Origin: UBA1366 sp047602575 | GTDB taxonomy: Bacteria > Bacillota > Clostridia > Oscillospirales > Ruminococcaceae | Direction of reading: 5' to 3' | Length of the DNA: 64,000 bases | NCBI GenBank assembly: GCA_047602575.1 | Contig: JASGGY010000003.1 | Location: 310,001 to 374,000, forward strand | In this document: one piece after another, positions 1-7,839 of the stretch | Position numbering within the stretch: the stretch's first letter is position 1 | How the letters are laid out: each line of letters begins with the position of its first letter | Position numbers and translations under genes: made by a program | The notes under the pieces: model-generated | What the model was told of the DNA's origin: nothing | What the model saw: the letters and a program-made list of their open reading frames with translations, nothing else | Database searches by the model: none

Positions 1-64
1 GTCTTAAAATCGCGTCGTCGTCGGTTGCCGGACCGATGGTGCAGACAATTTTGGTTTTACGCAT
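1..64 (-). CDS. pyk: Pyruvate kinase, 5' end only
   Basis: The complement of the first 64 bases starts MRKTKIVCTIGPATDDDA, the beta-alpha-beta start of pyruvate kinase (KTKIVCTIGPA is family-diagnostic). The enzyme makes pyruvate and ATP from phosphoenolpyruvate in the cytosol. A GGGAGG ribosome binding site lies just upstream of the ATG at 64. Only 21 codons are inside the window; the rest runs off the left edge. It is divergent from aroF. Confidence 0.85.
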   Translation of the reverse strand, partial: MRKTKIVCTIGPATDDDAILR

Positions 65-221
65 ATAGAATGCCTCCCGCAGAAAATATTAAAATTTATT
101 CCATTGTAATTATACCCACTTAAAAGTCAAACGTCAATGTGATTTTTCTCAGGTTTCAGAAGATTATAGACTTGTATCAATTTCCGCGCGTTTGCCGAAA
201 TAATCTGTTGGTTTTCGCCTA

Positions 222-250
222 TTGACAAATCAAAAAAATCGTGATATACT
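222..250 (+). promoter_or_regulatory. Sigma-A promoter of aroF
   Basis: TTGACA (222-227), a 17-base spacer and TATACT (245-250): a near-perfect vegetative promoter pointing into aroF, with a leader of about 80 bases before the ATG at 335. Confidence 0.85.
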
Positions 251-279
251 TTATTACATGAAAGCATAAAAGCTTTAAA

Positions 280-304
280 GCACTGATACAAAAACACTCA
301 GTGC
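280..304 (+). repeat. Inverted repeat in the aroF leader
   Basis: GCACTGA (280-286) and TCAGTGC (298-304) form a perfect 7-bp inverted repeat with an 11-base A-rich loop, inside the transcribed leader about 30 bases before the aroF start. It could be a leader hairpin or an operator. There is no T-run after it, so it is not an obvious terminator. Confidence 0.5.
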
Positions 305-334
305 GTCAATTTCTTAAAAAAAGGATGGGTTCAG

Positions 335-1351
335 ATGATTGTAATTCTCAACGCAAAAGCTAAAAAAGCCGATGTGGAGCGCCTGACGGCGGAGCTGCAC
401 GGCATGGGCTTCCGGACAAATTTCAGCGAGGGCGAAAACACCGCCATCATCGGGCTGATCGGCGACACCTCAAAAATCGACACCGATCTGCTGCTCGGTC
501 TGCCCTTTGTGGAAACGGTCAAGCGCATTTCCGAGCCGTATAAAACGGTCAACCGCAAGATGCACCCCGACAACACGGTGGTGAAAATCACCGACACCAT
601 CAGCGTGGGCGCGCAGGGCATTGCGGTGATCGCGGGTCCCTGCTCGGTGGAAACCGAGGAGCAGATTGTCGAGGTTGCGCTGGATGTGAAAAAAAGCGGC
701 GCTACGATGCTGCGCGGGGGTGCGTTTAAACCGCGCACTTCCCCCTACGCGTTTCAGGGACTGGAGGGCGAGGGCATCCGGCTGCTGATGCTGGCGAAAA
801 AAGCGACGGGCTTGCCGATTGTTACGGAGATTATGAACGTCAACCATGTGGATTTGTTCGCGGATGTGGATGTAATTCAGGTCGGCGCGCGGAATATGCA
901 GAATTTCGATCTGCTCAAGGAACTCGGGCGCTCCGACAAGCCGATTCTGCTCAAGCGCGGGCTTGCCAACACCATTGAGGAATGGCTGATGAGCGCGGAA
1001 TACATCATGGCGGGCGGCAACACCAACGTCATTCTCTGCGAGCGCGGCATCCGCACGTTTGAAACCTCCATGCGCAACACGCTCGACATTTCCGCCGTGC
1101 CGATGCTCAAAAAGCTCACGCATCTGCCCGTTGTGATCGACCCCAGCCACGCGGCAGGACTGTCGTGGATGGTTGAGCCGCTGTCAAAAGCTGCGATTGC
1201 CGTTGGTGCGGACGGGCTTATGATCGAGGTGCACAACAACCCCGCCAAGGCGCTCTCCGATGGGCCGCAATCCCTCAACCCCGCGCAGTTTGATGTTCTG
1301 ATGAAAGACATCCTCCGCCGCGCCGAATTTGAGGGGCGCCCTGTGATTTAG
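335..1351 (+). CDS. aroF: 3-deoxy-7-phosphoheptulonate synthase (DAHP synthase)
   Basis: Catalyses phosphoenolpyruvate plus erythrose 4-phosphate to DAHP, the first step of the shikimate pathway. The 338-residue length and the two-part layout fit the AroF/B. subtilis-like type: an N-terminal ferredoxin-like regulatory domain (about 1-70) followed by the TIM barrel with AGPCSVE (100-106), the RGGAFKPRTSPYAFQG segment and a C-terminal VIDPSHAAG. The ferredoxin-like domain is the part that confers feedback control by aromatic amino acids in this family. ATG 335 follows AAGGATGG. The gene stands alone between pyk (divergent) and an AraC regulator (convergent). Confidence 0.95.
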   Translation: MIVILNAKAKKADVERLTAELHGMGFRTNFSEGENTAIIGLIGDTSKIDTDLLLGLPFVETVKRISEPYKTVNRKMHPDNTVVKITDTISVGAQGIAVIAGPCSVETEEQIVEVALDVKKSGATMLRGGAFKPRTSPYAFQGLEGEGIRLLMLAKKATGLPIVTEIMNVNHVDLFADVDVIQVGARNMQNFDLLKELGRSDKPILLKRGLANTIEEWLMSAEYIMAGGNTNVILCERGIRTFETSMRNTLDISAVPMLKKLTHLPVVIDPSHAAGLSWMVEPLSKAAIAVGADGLMIEVHNNPAKALSDGPQSLNPAQFDVLMKDILRRAEFEGRPVI

Positions 1352-1370
1352 TTTCCGGTTTAAAAATTAT

Positions 1371-1415
1371 GCCCATCGCGCTGCGGGATTAACCGTCGGT
1401 ACGATGGGCTTTCTG
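1371..1415 (+). terminator. Terminator after aroF
   Basis: GCCCATCG (1371-1378) pairs with CGATGGGC (1402-1409) and is followed by T-rich sequence reaching the end of the convergent regulator gene. The loop is long (23 bases), so strength is uncertain. Confidence 0.55.
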
Positions 1416-2285
1416 TTATGCTTTTTTCACGGGAATCCAGACTTCCTCGTAACACTTTCCGTCCTCACCTTTGATGTAAAGCTCCATATCCGGACCGATC
1501 GCCTTGTCGTATCCCGACGACGGCATCCATTCGCCGTACGCGCGCTGAAATAGCGTCGGGATTTCAATACCGAAGCCGTCGAGCGGGCTGCTGCGGAACA
1601 CCGCCCACGTCGTTTTCGGAATCTGCGCGACTTTAAAGCCCGTTGTGTCACAATCCGAGGTTTTATCCGCACAGATCATGTAAGGGAAGGTATCCTCCCC
1701 CGCCTCGCAGTAGCCGCAGATGGCAAACAGCCGAAGTACTCCGCTGTCCCGAAAGCCGCCCGCCGCGTTGGCAAGCCGCGCGCCCTCGCCGTTCTGCTCA
1801 ATGTCCACCCAAAACTGCGGAACCTTCCCCTGCTCGTCATTGCGGTAAATCCGCTCGATGCCGAACACCTCGAACGCCTCGCGTTCTTCAATTCTCCAAT
1901 TCATCGCCTGCACTCCTTTGATTTTGATTTGAAAGGTCAGCGGTGGGAAGATGGTCAGGCTCGCACCGCCCTGCCGCGCGGCGCTGGGCGTGATGCCGTG
2001 CTGCTTGACGAACGCGCGCGTGAAGCTGTCCGCACTTTCATAGCCGTATTGCACCGCTAAGTCAATCACCCGCATACGCCCGCTTTGCAGCGCCATCGCC
2101 GCAAGGCTTAATTTGCGCCGGCGGATGTACTCCGACAGCGGCATATCCGCGATGTAGTAAAACAACCGCCCGAAGTGATACGGCGCATACATGGTTACCT
2201 TGGATACCTCCGCAAGCGCGATGTCGTCGTCGATGTGTTCCTCGATAAACGCCATGGCTTTGTTGAGCTGATCAAGCAGATCCAT
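1416..2285 (-). CDS. AraC family regulator with GyrI-like effector domain
   Basis: 289 residues. Residues 1-100 form the double helix-turn-helix DNA-binding region of AraC/XylS proteins (IAxVSKVTMYAPYHFGRLF in HTH1, YGYESADSFTRAFVKQHG in HTH2). The rest is a GyrI-like small-molecule-binding domain (starts around FQIKIKGVQAMNWRIEE, ends with a Glu-rich YEEVWIPVKK strand). This N-terminal HTH plus GyrI layout is that of Rob/BltR-type regulators that sense amphipathic or toxic compounds. The ATG at 2285 has an AAAGGAGG site. No target gene is evident; the hydrolase behind it is in the same orientation. Confidence 0.9.
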   Translation of the reverse strand: MDLLDQLNKAMAFIEEHIDDDIALAEVSKVTMYAPYHFGRLFYYIADMPLSEYIRRRKLSLAAMALQSGRMRVIDLAVQYGYESADSFTRAFVKQHGITPSAARQGGASLTIFPPLTFQIKIKGVQAMNWRIEEREAFEVFGIERIYRNDEQGKVPQFWVDIEQNGEGARLANAAGGFRDSGVLRLFAICGYCEAGEDTFPYMICADKTSDCDTTGFKVAQIPKTTWAVFRSSPLDGFGIEIPTLFQRAYGEWMPSSGYDKAIGPDMELYIKGEDGKCYEEVWIPVKKA

Positions 2286-2377
2286 CTTCCTGCCTCCTTT
2301 CTGATCTGATTATAACAGGTGTGCAACTGCGGCGCACGACTTTTTCGGCTGAATTCTGTCGGGTTCACAGTGCCGTA

Positions 2378-3739
2378 TTAAAACCCTCTGTTCTTTAAAT
2401 CAATCACAATGTCGGTATAAACCTCACGCACGGAGAATCCGGGGATGTTCTTCCGCGTTAAGTCAATCACATCGCCGTGCGAAATGCCTTGTTTGCCCTG
2501 CGGCTCGATGAGTCTGCATTGCCACCGTGTTCCGGAAGCGACGGACACCAGCCCGTCGTTGTCGCCCTCGGCTTTTTTGATGATGCGATAAGTCACGTTC
2601 AACGGAAAGGACGCGGATTTCGCGGAGGACATTTTTGTCATGACGCTCTGGTAGAACACGTCCGGCGCGTCGGGGGTTTTTGCGTTGAGCGCGGCGCAGG
2701 CCTCCGCGGTCAGCGATTGCGCCGCGCGCAGGAAATCGGGGTTGGCATCGCCGAACTTGCGCATGGCGGCATTGTAGCGGCGGGCGACAAAAAGCTTCAC
2801 CGCGGCGGGTGCTTTTTTCAAAAGATAATCCGCCGCCGCGCTGCCGTTGTGGGGTGCGCATATGGTTGTCAGCGAAGCCACGGACTGCGCCGCGCCGGAA
2901 AGGCTGATCGCGCAGCGTGCGTCAAGCCCGCCCTTTGAGTGGGCGATGATGTTGACCTTTTCGCAGCCGCTTTCGGCGACAATTTCAGCAATCCGCGCGG
3001 CAAGGGCTGCCCCGCATTCCTCGGCGGTCGCCGCGGAGGGCTGCTGCCCGTAAAAAAGCACCGCACCGTTGCGTTTTAGCTCCGCCGCGACCCGCCCCCA
3101 ATAGTTGAAATAGCGCAGGTCGCGGAAAAACACTCCGTGGACAAGCAGAATCGGATAGTTTGTCTTGCAGATTTCGCGTTCCTTGCGTACGGCGTTCATG
3201 GCTTCCTGTTCGTTTTCAAAAGCCAGCTCGTTGCGCACCGCGGTGAGGGTATTCTTCAGTGCGATGAGGTTGACCACCGGCATCCACCAGAGAAAAATCA
3301 TCACAACCCGCGTTAAAACTGTCAATTGACGACTGTGAACCTGAATGCGGAGCATGGCGGCAAGACAGATCACGCCCTCTGCCGCAAGCCACAGCAGCAT
3401 GAGCAGCACCACAACGGTCACCGACACAATGCGGTCGGACGCATCGGGCTTCGGCGCAGCAATCAGAAAGACGATCCACGCCGCCGTGTTCACCAGAAAG
3501 CTGAACAGAAAGATTTTCATCTCTGACAAGCCCTTTTGCAGCCCGCGCAGACGGCGTGTCTGACCGGGCGTTTTTCCGGGCAGCCATACGGTAAAAACCA
3601 GTGCGGCAAGACAAATCGCCGCCCACAGCAGCAGTGCCGCACCGTCTAGCCGGCACAGCAGGGCAATCAGCTCCCCACTTGCCGCAGCGGTAAAAGCAAG
3701 CGCCGTCAGAATGATTTTGATGCGGTAACTCTTGTTCAT
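2378..3739 (-). CDS. Membrane-anchored lipase-like alpha/beta hydrolase
   Basis: 453 residues from the ATG at 3739. An in-frame TTG 13 codons upstream (3778) is less likely because it has no ribosome binding site. The N-terminal third carries about four hydrophobic membrane segments. The cytosolic or external C-terminal part is an alpha/beta hydrolase: ILLVHGVF oxyanion strand, nucleophile elbow in IIAHSKGGLDAR, and a late conserved NDGLVS/ISHGD region that would supply Asp and His. It resembles triacylglycerol lipase/esterase proteins; the substrate is unknown. It is divergent from the TetR gene with a shared 175-base upstream region. Confidence 0.8.
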   Translation of the reverse strand: MNKSYRIKIILTALAFTAAASGELIALLCRLDGAALLLWAAICLAALVFTVWLPGKTPGQTRRLRGLQKGLSEMKIFLFSFLVNTAAWIVFLIAAPKPDASDRIVSVTVVVLLMLLWLAAEGVICLAAMLRIQVHSRQLTVLTRVVMIFLWWMPVVNLIALKNTLTAVRNELAFENEQEAMNAVRKEREICKTNYPILLVHGVFFRDLRYFNYWGRVAAELKRNGAVLFYGQQPSAATAEECGAALAARIAEIVAESGCEKVNIIAHSKGGLDARCAISLSGAAQSVASLTTICAPHNGSAAADYLLKKAPAAVKLFVARRYNAAMRKFGDANPDFLRAAQSLTAEACAALNAKTPDAPDVFYQSVMTKMSSAKSASFPLNVTYRIIKKAEGDNDGLVSVASGTRWQCRLIEPQGKQGISHGDVIDLTRKNIPGFSVREVYTDIVIDLKNRGF

Positions 3740-3839
3740 ATAAATCGATTTCCCCCCCGATGAAACGGTATGTATCAATCGTTTTCTTTCTCATTATAAT
3801 ATATAACGGACTGTGATTCAAGAACTTTTGGAAAAATAC

Positions 3840-3868
3840 TTGACAAGCGTTCGCAGACATTGTATAAT
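3840..3868 (+). promoter_or_regulatory. Sigma-A promoter of the TetR gene
   Basis: TTGACA (3840-3845), a 17-base spacer and TATAAT (3863-3868), a perfect consensus promoter 46 bases before the TetR start. Confidence 0.88.
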
Positions 3869-3872
3869 AAAT

Positions 3873-3890
3873 TGAACGACCGGTCAGTCA
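3873..3890 (+). promoter_or_regulatory. Probable TetR operator
   Basis: The palindrome GACCGGTC (3878-3885) lies within TGAACGACCGGTCAGTCA, directly over the expected transcription start of the TetR gene. GACCGGTC-type sites are typical of AcrR/TetR operators, so autorepression is likely. Confidence 0.65.
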
Positions 3891-3914
3891 GTTAAAAAGA
3901 AAGCGGGTGGTATC

Positions 3915-4652
3915 ATGCAGGAGCGGGAGAAGCTTCCCGACGCGGATGCGAGGGCGCGGATTTTAGACGCGTCACTGCGGCTGTTTTCGCAAAAAGGCTA
4001 TGATGCGGCAAGCGTGAGCGAAATTGCGGCGGAAGCGCACGTAACAAAGGCGCTGATTTACTACTATTTCAAAAGCAAGGAAGCCATTCTGGAAAGCCTG
4101 TTTGCGGAACTTTTTCAGAACCTTGATGGCTTCGCCCTGAATTTTGTCAATACTGCGATTGTGGATGCAATCAAAGCAGGAACGCTTGACATCCAGACCG
4201 ACCGGTTTCATTTCAACAGCCAGGGCGCGCTGGAGCATTTTCTTGCCCAAACGGAAGCGTTTTTGCGCGCGCTGCTGGACTATGCGATTTCACAGCGGCA
4301 CATTCTGCGGATTTTAAGCATCGAATCCCTGCGCAACGAAAAGCACCGGCGCGATTTGCTGCGGATTCTGGACATGACCAAATACGGCGGCGAACGTAAT
4401 CTGGTTGACATCATTTCCAGCGCCGACAGCGATTTTAATTACTCGCGCGACATGGATATCTTCAAGCTGTTTTTTATGATCTTTCCGATCATCAGCTTTG
4501 CGTCCTACTGCGAGGATTATGCCAAGGCGACCGGCCACGGCGTTGCGGAGCTGGGCGCATCGTTTTTGAACCTGTTCCGTTTTCAGCTGGGTGCGATGGT
4601 GGACGGCAACGACCTGCGGGTGCGCGAGCTGCCGGCATACGGCGGTTTATAA
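3915..4652 (+). CDS. TetR/AcrR family transcriptional regulator
   Basis: 245 residues. N-terminal TetR HTH (about 13-60): ARILDASLRLFSQKGYD, then VSEIAAEAHVTKALIYYYFK, the family signature ending in the recognition helix. The long, variable C-terminal ligand domain gives no specific clue. The gene lies 19 bases upstream of the calcium-ATPase gene and reads the same way, so the two probably form an operon controlled by the GACCGGTC site at the promoter. Start ATG 3915 is preceded by a modest GGGTGG site. Confidence 0.92.
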   Translation: MQEREKLPDADARARILDASLRLFSQKGYDAASVSEIAAEAHVTKALIYYYFKSKEAILESLFAELFQNLDGFALNFVNTAIVDAIKAGTLDIQTDRFHFNSQGALEHFLAQTEAFLRALLDYAISQRHILRILSIESLRNEKHRRDLLRILDMTKYGGERNLVDIISSADSDFNYSRDMDIFKLFFMIFPIISFASYCEDYAKATGHGVAELGASFLNLFRFQLGAMVDGNDLRVRELPAYGGL

Positions 4653-4671
4653 GTAAGAGGAGGATTATGAT

Positions 4672-7293
4672 TTGAATTACCATTCTGAGCCGGCACAAGC
4701 CGTTCTGGCGGCGCTAAAAACGGACGAACATACGGGGCTTTCCCCCGCCGCCGCGCAGGAGCGTCTGGCGGAGTTCGGCGAAAACAAACTCACGGACAAG
4801 AAAAAGAAAACACTGTTCGCGCGCTTTTTCGAGCAGTTCAAGGATGTAATGATTCTCATCCTGATTGCGGCGGCGGCGGTGTCGTTCGCGGTGTCGGTGC
4901 ATGAAAACGAAAGCTTCATCGAGCCGATTCTGATTCTGCTGATTGTGGTGCTCAACGCCGTGATGGGTGTTGCGCAGGAAAGCAAGGCGGAAAAGGCGCT
5001 CGAGGCGCTCAAAAACCTCTCCGCGCCCAACGCGAAGGTGCTGCGCGGCGGGCGGGAGGAGTCCGTTGCGGCGACGACGCTTGTGCCGGGGGATATTATT
5101 TTTCTGGAAGCCGGCGATTTTGTTCCGGCGGATGCGCGGCTTTTGAGTGCGGCGAGTTTAAAAAGCGAAGAGTCGGCGCTCACGGGTGAATCCGTTCCGG
5201 CGGAGAAAAACGCGGCGGCGGTTGTCACGCATGACGCGGCGCTGGGCGATCGGCTAAACATGGTGTATTCCGGCTGCTCCGTGGCTTACGGGCGCGCAAA
5301 AGCGGTTGTCACCGGCACGGGAATGCACACCGAAATGGGCAAAATCGCAGATCTGCTGGCGGGCGAAACCGAAGGGCAAACGAATCTGCAGAAAAAGCTT
5401 GCACAGCTGGGAAAATACCTCGGCATCGCGGCGCTGGCGGCTTGCGCGGTGATTTTCGTCATCGGGCTGCTCGACGACATGGCGCTGATGGACATCTTCA
5501 TGACCTCCGTTTCGCTGGCGGTGTCGGCGATACCGGAGGGTCTGCCCGCGATTGTGACGATCGTGCTTGCCATCGGCGTGCAGCAGATGGTCAAGCGCAA
5601 CGCGATCATCCGGCGGCTGCCCGCGGTGGAAACCCTCGGCAGCGCGTCGGTGATCTGCTCCGACAAAACTGGCACGCTCACCCAGAACCGCATGACCCTC
5701 ACCCACGCGTTTGACGCACAAAGCGGTTTGCTTGCGGAAATCACAGACGCGAATTCCGCGGAAATCAAAAAGCTGCTGCTTTACGCGACGCTTTGCTGCG
5801 ACGGAAAGGTTCTGATTGAGGACGGCAAGGAGCGTCACATCGGCGACCCGACCGAAACCGCCATCGTCGTCGCCGCCCGCAGAAACGGCATGGAGAAAGA
5901 CGAGATCGACTTAACCTACAAGCGCCTTGCGGAGATTCCGTTTGACTCGGACAGAAAGCTCATGACCACGGTTCATGCGTTCGGCGAGAAGAAAATCGTC
6001 ATCGTCAAGGGCGCGTTTGACATCCTCACTCAGCGCTGCACAAGCGGCGACATTGCCGCGGCGCGGGAGAAGAACGCCGTTCTCGGTGAAAAAGCGCTGC
6101 GCGTTCTGGCGGTGGCTTTTAAAGAAATCGACTCCGTGCCGGAGCAGGCGGTTTCAGAGGAGCTTGAAAACGACCTGACCCTGCTCGGTATCGTGGGCAT
6201 GATCGACCCGCCCCGTGCGGAAGCGCGCGACGCAGTGACGGTCTGCCGCGCGGCGGGGATCAAGCCCGTGATGATCACCGGCGACCATATTCTGACCGCT
6301 TCGGCGATTGCGCGGGAGCTTGGCATTCTCTTGGACGGCGACGACGCGGTGACGGGCGCGGAGCTTGCCTCGATGAGTGAGGACGAGCTCAACCGCCGCG
6401 TGGAAAGCATTTCCGTCTACGCGCGCGTGACCCCCTCCGATAAGATCCGTATCGTAAAAGCGTGGCAGAACAAGGAGCGGATTGTCGCAATGACGGGCGA
6501 CGGCGTCAACGACGCACCCGCGCTCAAGGCATCCGACATCGGCTGTGCGATGGGCATCACGGGAACGGACGTGGCAAAGGGCGCCGCAGACATGACGCTG
6601 ACGGACGACAATTTCGCTACCATTGTAGAAGCCGTCCGGCAGGGACGCGGGATTTATGACAACATCAAAAAGGTGGTCGGCTTCCTGCTGGGCACAAACA
6701 TCGGTGAGATTTTCACCGTGTTTTTCGCGATGATTTTATGGCACAAATCCCCCCTGCTCTCGATGCAGCTTTTGTGGATCAACCTTGTGACTGACAGCCT
6801 GCCCGCCGTTGCGCTGGGCATGGAGCCGGTGGAAAAAGACATCATGACCCGCAAGCCAAAACCCCAGCGCGAAAGCATCTTCGCGCACGGCTACGGCGTT
6901 CAGATTCTGGTACAGGGCGCAATGTTTGCAATCCTGACGCTCGCGGGCTTTCTCATCGGCTGGAAAGCCGACGGCATCGATGCGGCGCGGACGATGGCGT
7001 TTATCATTCTCTCGTTAACACAAGTTGTTCATTCATTTAATATGCGCTCGTCACATTCTTTGTTTAAAATAAAACCGTGGAGCAATCCGGCGCTCAACAA
7101 GGCAGCGACGGTTTCGGCGCTTTTGGTTCTGGCGGTGGTGTTCATCCCGCCGCTGGCAGACATCTTCGGGCTGACGGCGCTTTCCGCAGGGTTGTATTGC
7201 ATCGCGTTCGCGCTTGTGCTTGTGCCGATTCCCGCGCTGGAACTTTCAAAGATGTTCGGCATTGTGCGTCACAAGCAGGATGCGCACGGTTAA
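4672..7293 (+). CDS. P-type Ca2+-transporting ATPase
   Basis: 873 residues, a P2A (SERCA/PMCA-like) cation pump that would export Ca2+ (or Mn2+). Motifs: TGES (171-174, actuator), PEGLP in M4, phosphorylation motif DKTGTLT with Asp331, GDGVNDAP (609-616, hinge), and C-terminal membrane segments ending near 865. The start is a TTG placed 8 bases after AGAGGAGG. The nearer ATG at 4667 would stop after two codons, and its TGA overlaps the TTG. It is downstream of the TetR gene and followed 13 bases later by a zinc-ribbon membrane protein. Ion specificity cannot be told by eye. Confidence 0.95.
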   Translation: MNYHSEPAQAVLAALKTDEHTGLSPAAAQERLAEFGENKLTDKKKKTLFARFFEQFKDVMILILIAAAAVSFAVSVHENESFIEPILILLIVVLNAVMGVAQESKAEKALEALKNLSAPNAKVLRGGREESVAATTLVPGDIIFLEAGDFVPADARLLSAASLKSEESALTGESVPAEKNAAAVVTHDAALGDRLNMVYSGCSVAYGRAKAVVTGTGMHTEMGKIADLLAGETEGQTNLQKKLAQLGKYLGIAALAACAVIFVIGLLDDMALMDIFMTSVSLAVSAIPEGLPAIVTIVLAIGVQQMVKRNAIIRRLPAVETLGSASVICSDKTGTLTQNRMTLTHAFDAQSGLLAEITDANSAEIKKLLLYATLCCDGKVLIEDGKERHIGDPTETAIVVAARRNGMEKDEIDLTYKRLAEIPFDSDRKLMTTVHAFGEKKIVIVKGAFDILTQRCTSGDIAAAREKNAVLGEKALRVLAVAFKEIDSVPEQAVSEELENDLTLLGIVGMIDPPRAEARDAVTVCRAAGIKPVMITGDHILTASAIARELGILLDGDDAVTGAELASMSEDELNRRVESISVYARVTPSDKIRIVKAWQNKERIVAMTGDGVNDAPALKASDIGCAMGITGTDVAKGAADMTLTDDNFATIVEAVRQGRGIYDNIKKVVGFLLGTNIGEIFTVFFAMILWHKSPLLSMQLLWINLVTDSLPAVALGMEPVEKDIMTRKPKPQRESIFAHGYGVQILVQGAMFAILTLAGFLIGWKADGIDAARTMAFIILSLTQVVHSFNMRSSHSLFKIKPWSNPALNKAATVSALLVLAVVFIPPLADIFGLTALSAGLYCIAFALVLVPIPALELSKMFGIVRHKQDAHG

Positions 7294-7306
7294 GAAGGAG
7301 AATTTT

Positions 7307-7705
7307 ATGTTGATGCAGCGTTTTCGGCAATTTATGTACGGCAGATACGGCGGCGACAAGCTCGGTATCGCGCTGGCGGTGCTTTCGTTTTTGATTCAGG
7401 GCGTAGTGAGCCTGTTCCACATCGGCTTTCTGATTCTCATCGCGTGGATTCCGCTGATTTTCATGCTCTACCGCACGTTTTCCAAAAACATCCGCAAGCG
7501 GCAGGCGGAAAACGAATGGTTTTTAGGTGTGTTCGGGCGGATGCAGTTCCGGATGCACAAACGCACCGCAGGCTTCCGCAGCTACCAGACGCACAAGGTG
7601 TTCAAGTGCAAAAGCTGCGGACAGAAGCTGCGCGTTCCCCGCGGGCGCGGCAAAATCAACGTGACCTGCGCAAAATGCGGCACGCAGACGATCAGAAAAA
7701 CATAG
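7307..7705 (+). CDS. Small membrane protein with C-terminal zinc ribbon
   Basis: 132 residues from ATG 7307, chosen because AAGGAG sits 7 bases upstream; an in-frame start further upstream would lie inside the ATPase gene. Two hydrophobic segments (about 20-55), a basic linker, and a C-terminal CKSC...CAKC pair that would bind one zinc. It is 13 bases behind the ATPase gene and ends at a strong terminator, so it is the last gene of the TetR-ATPase unit. Function unknown. Confidence 0.75.
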   Translation: MLMQRFRQFMYGRYGGDKLGIALAVLSFLIQGVVSLFHIGFLILIAWIPLIFMLYRTFSKNIRKRQAENEWFLGVFGRMQFRMHKRTAGFRSYQTHKVFKCKSCGQKLRVPRGRGKINVTCAKCGTQTIRKT

Positions 7706-7715
7706 CGGTTCTTTC

Positions 7716-7747
7716 AAAAAAGCTTCCCGAATCGGGAGGCTTTTTTT
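7716..7747. terminator. Strong intrinsic terminator
   Basis: GCTTCCCG / CGGGAGGC stem with a 3-base loop, flanked by an A-run and a T-run. It ends the TetR-ATPase unit and would work in both directions. Confidence 0.85.
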
Positions 7748-7839
7748 GGTGCGATTTTCCATGATTTCGATTCGCGTATAATTTCGGGCTGTGTAAAAAT
7801 ACTAACAAAAACCTACAAAGCAGAAAGGAGCGTGTTTTT

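Noticed and set aside
257..334. T-box or attenuator before aroF
   Set aside because: Only one 7-bp inverted repeat is present; there is no T-box core sequence and no terminator/antiterminator pair.
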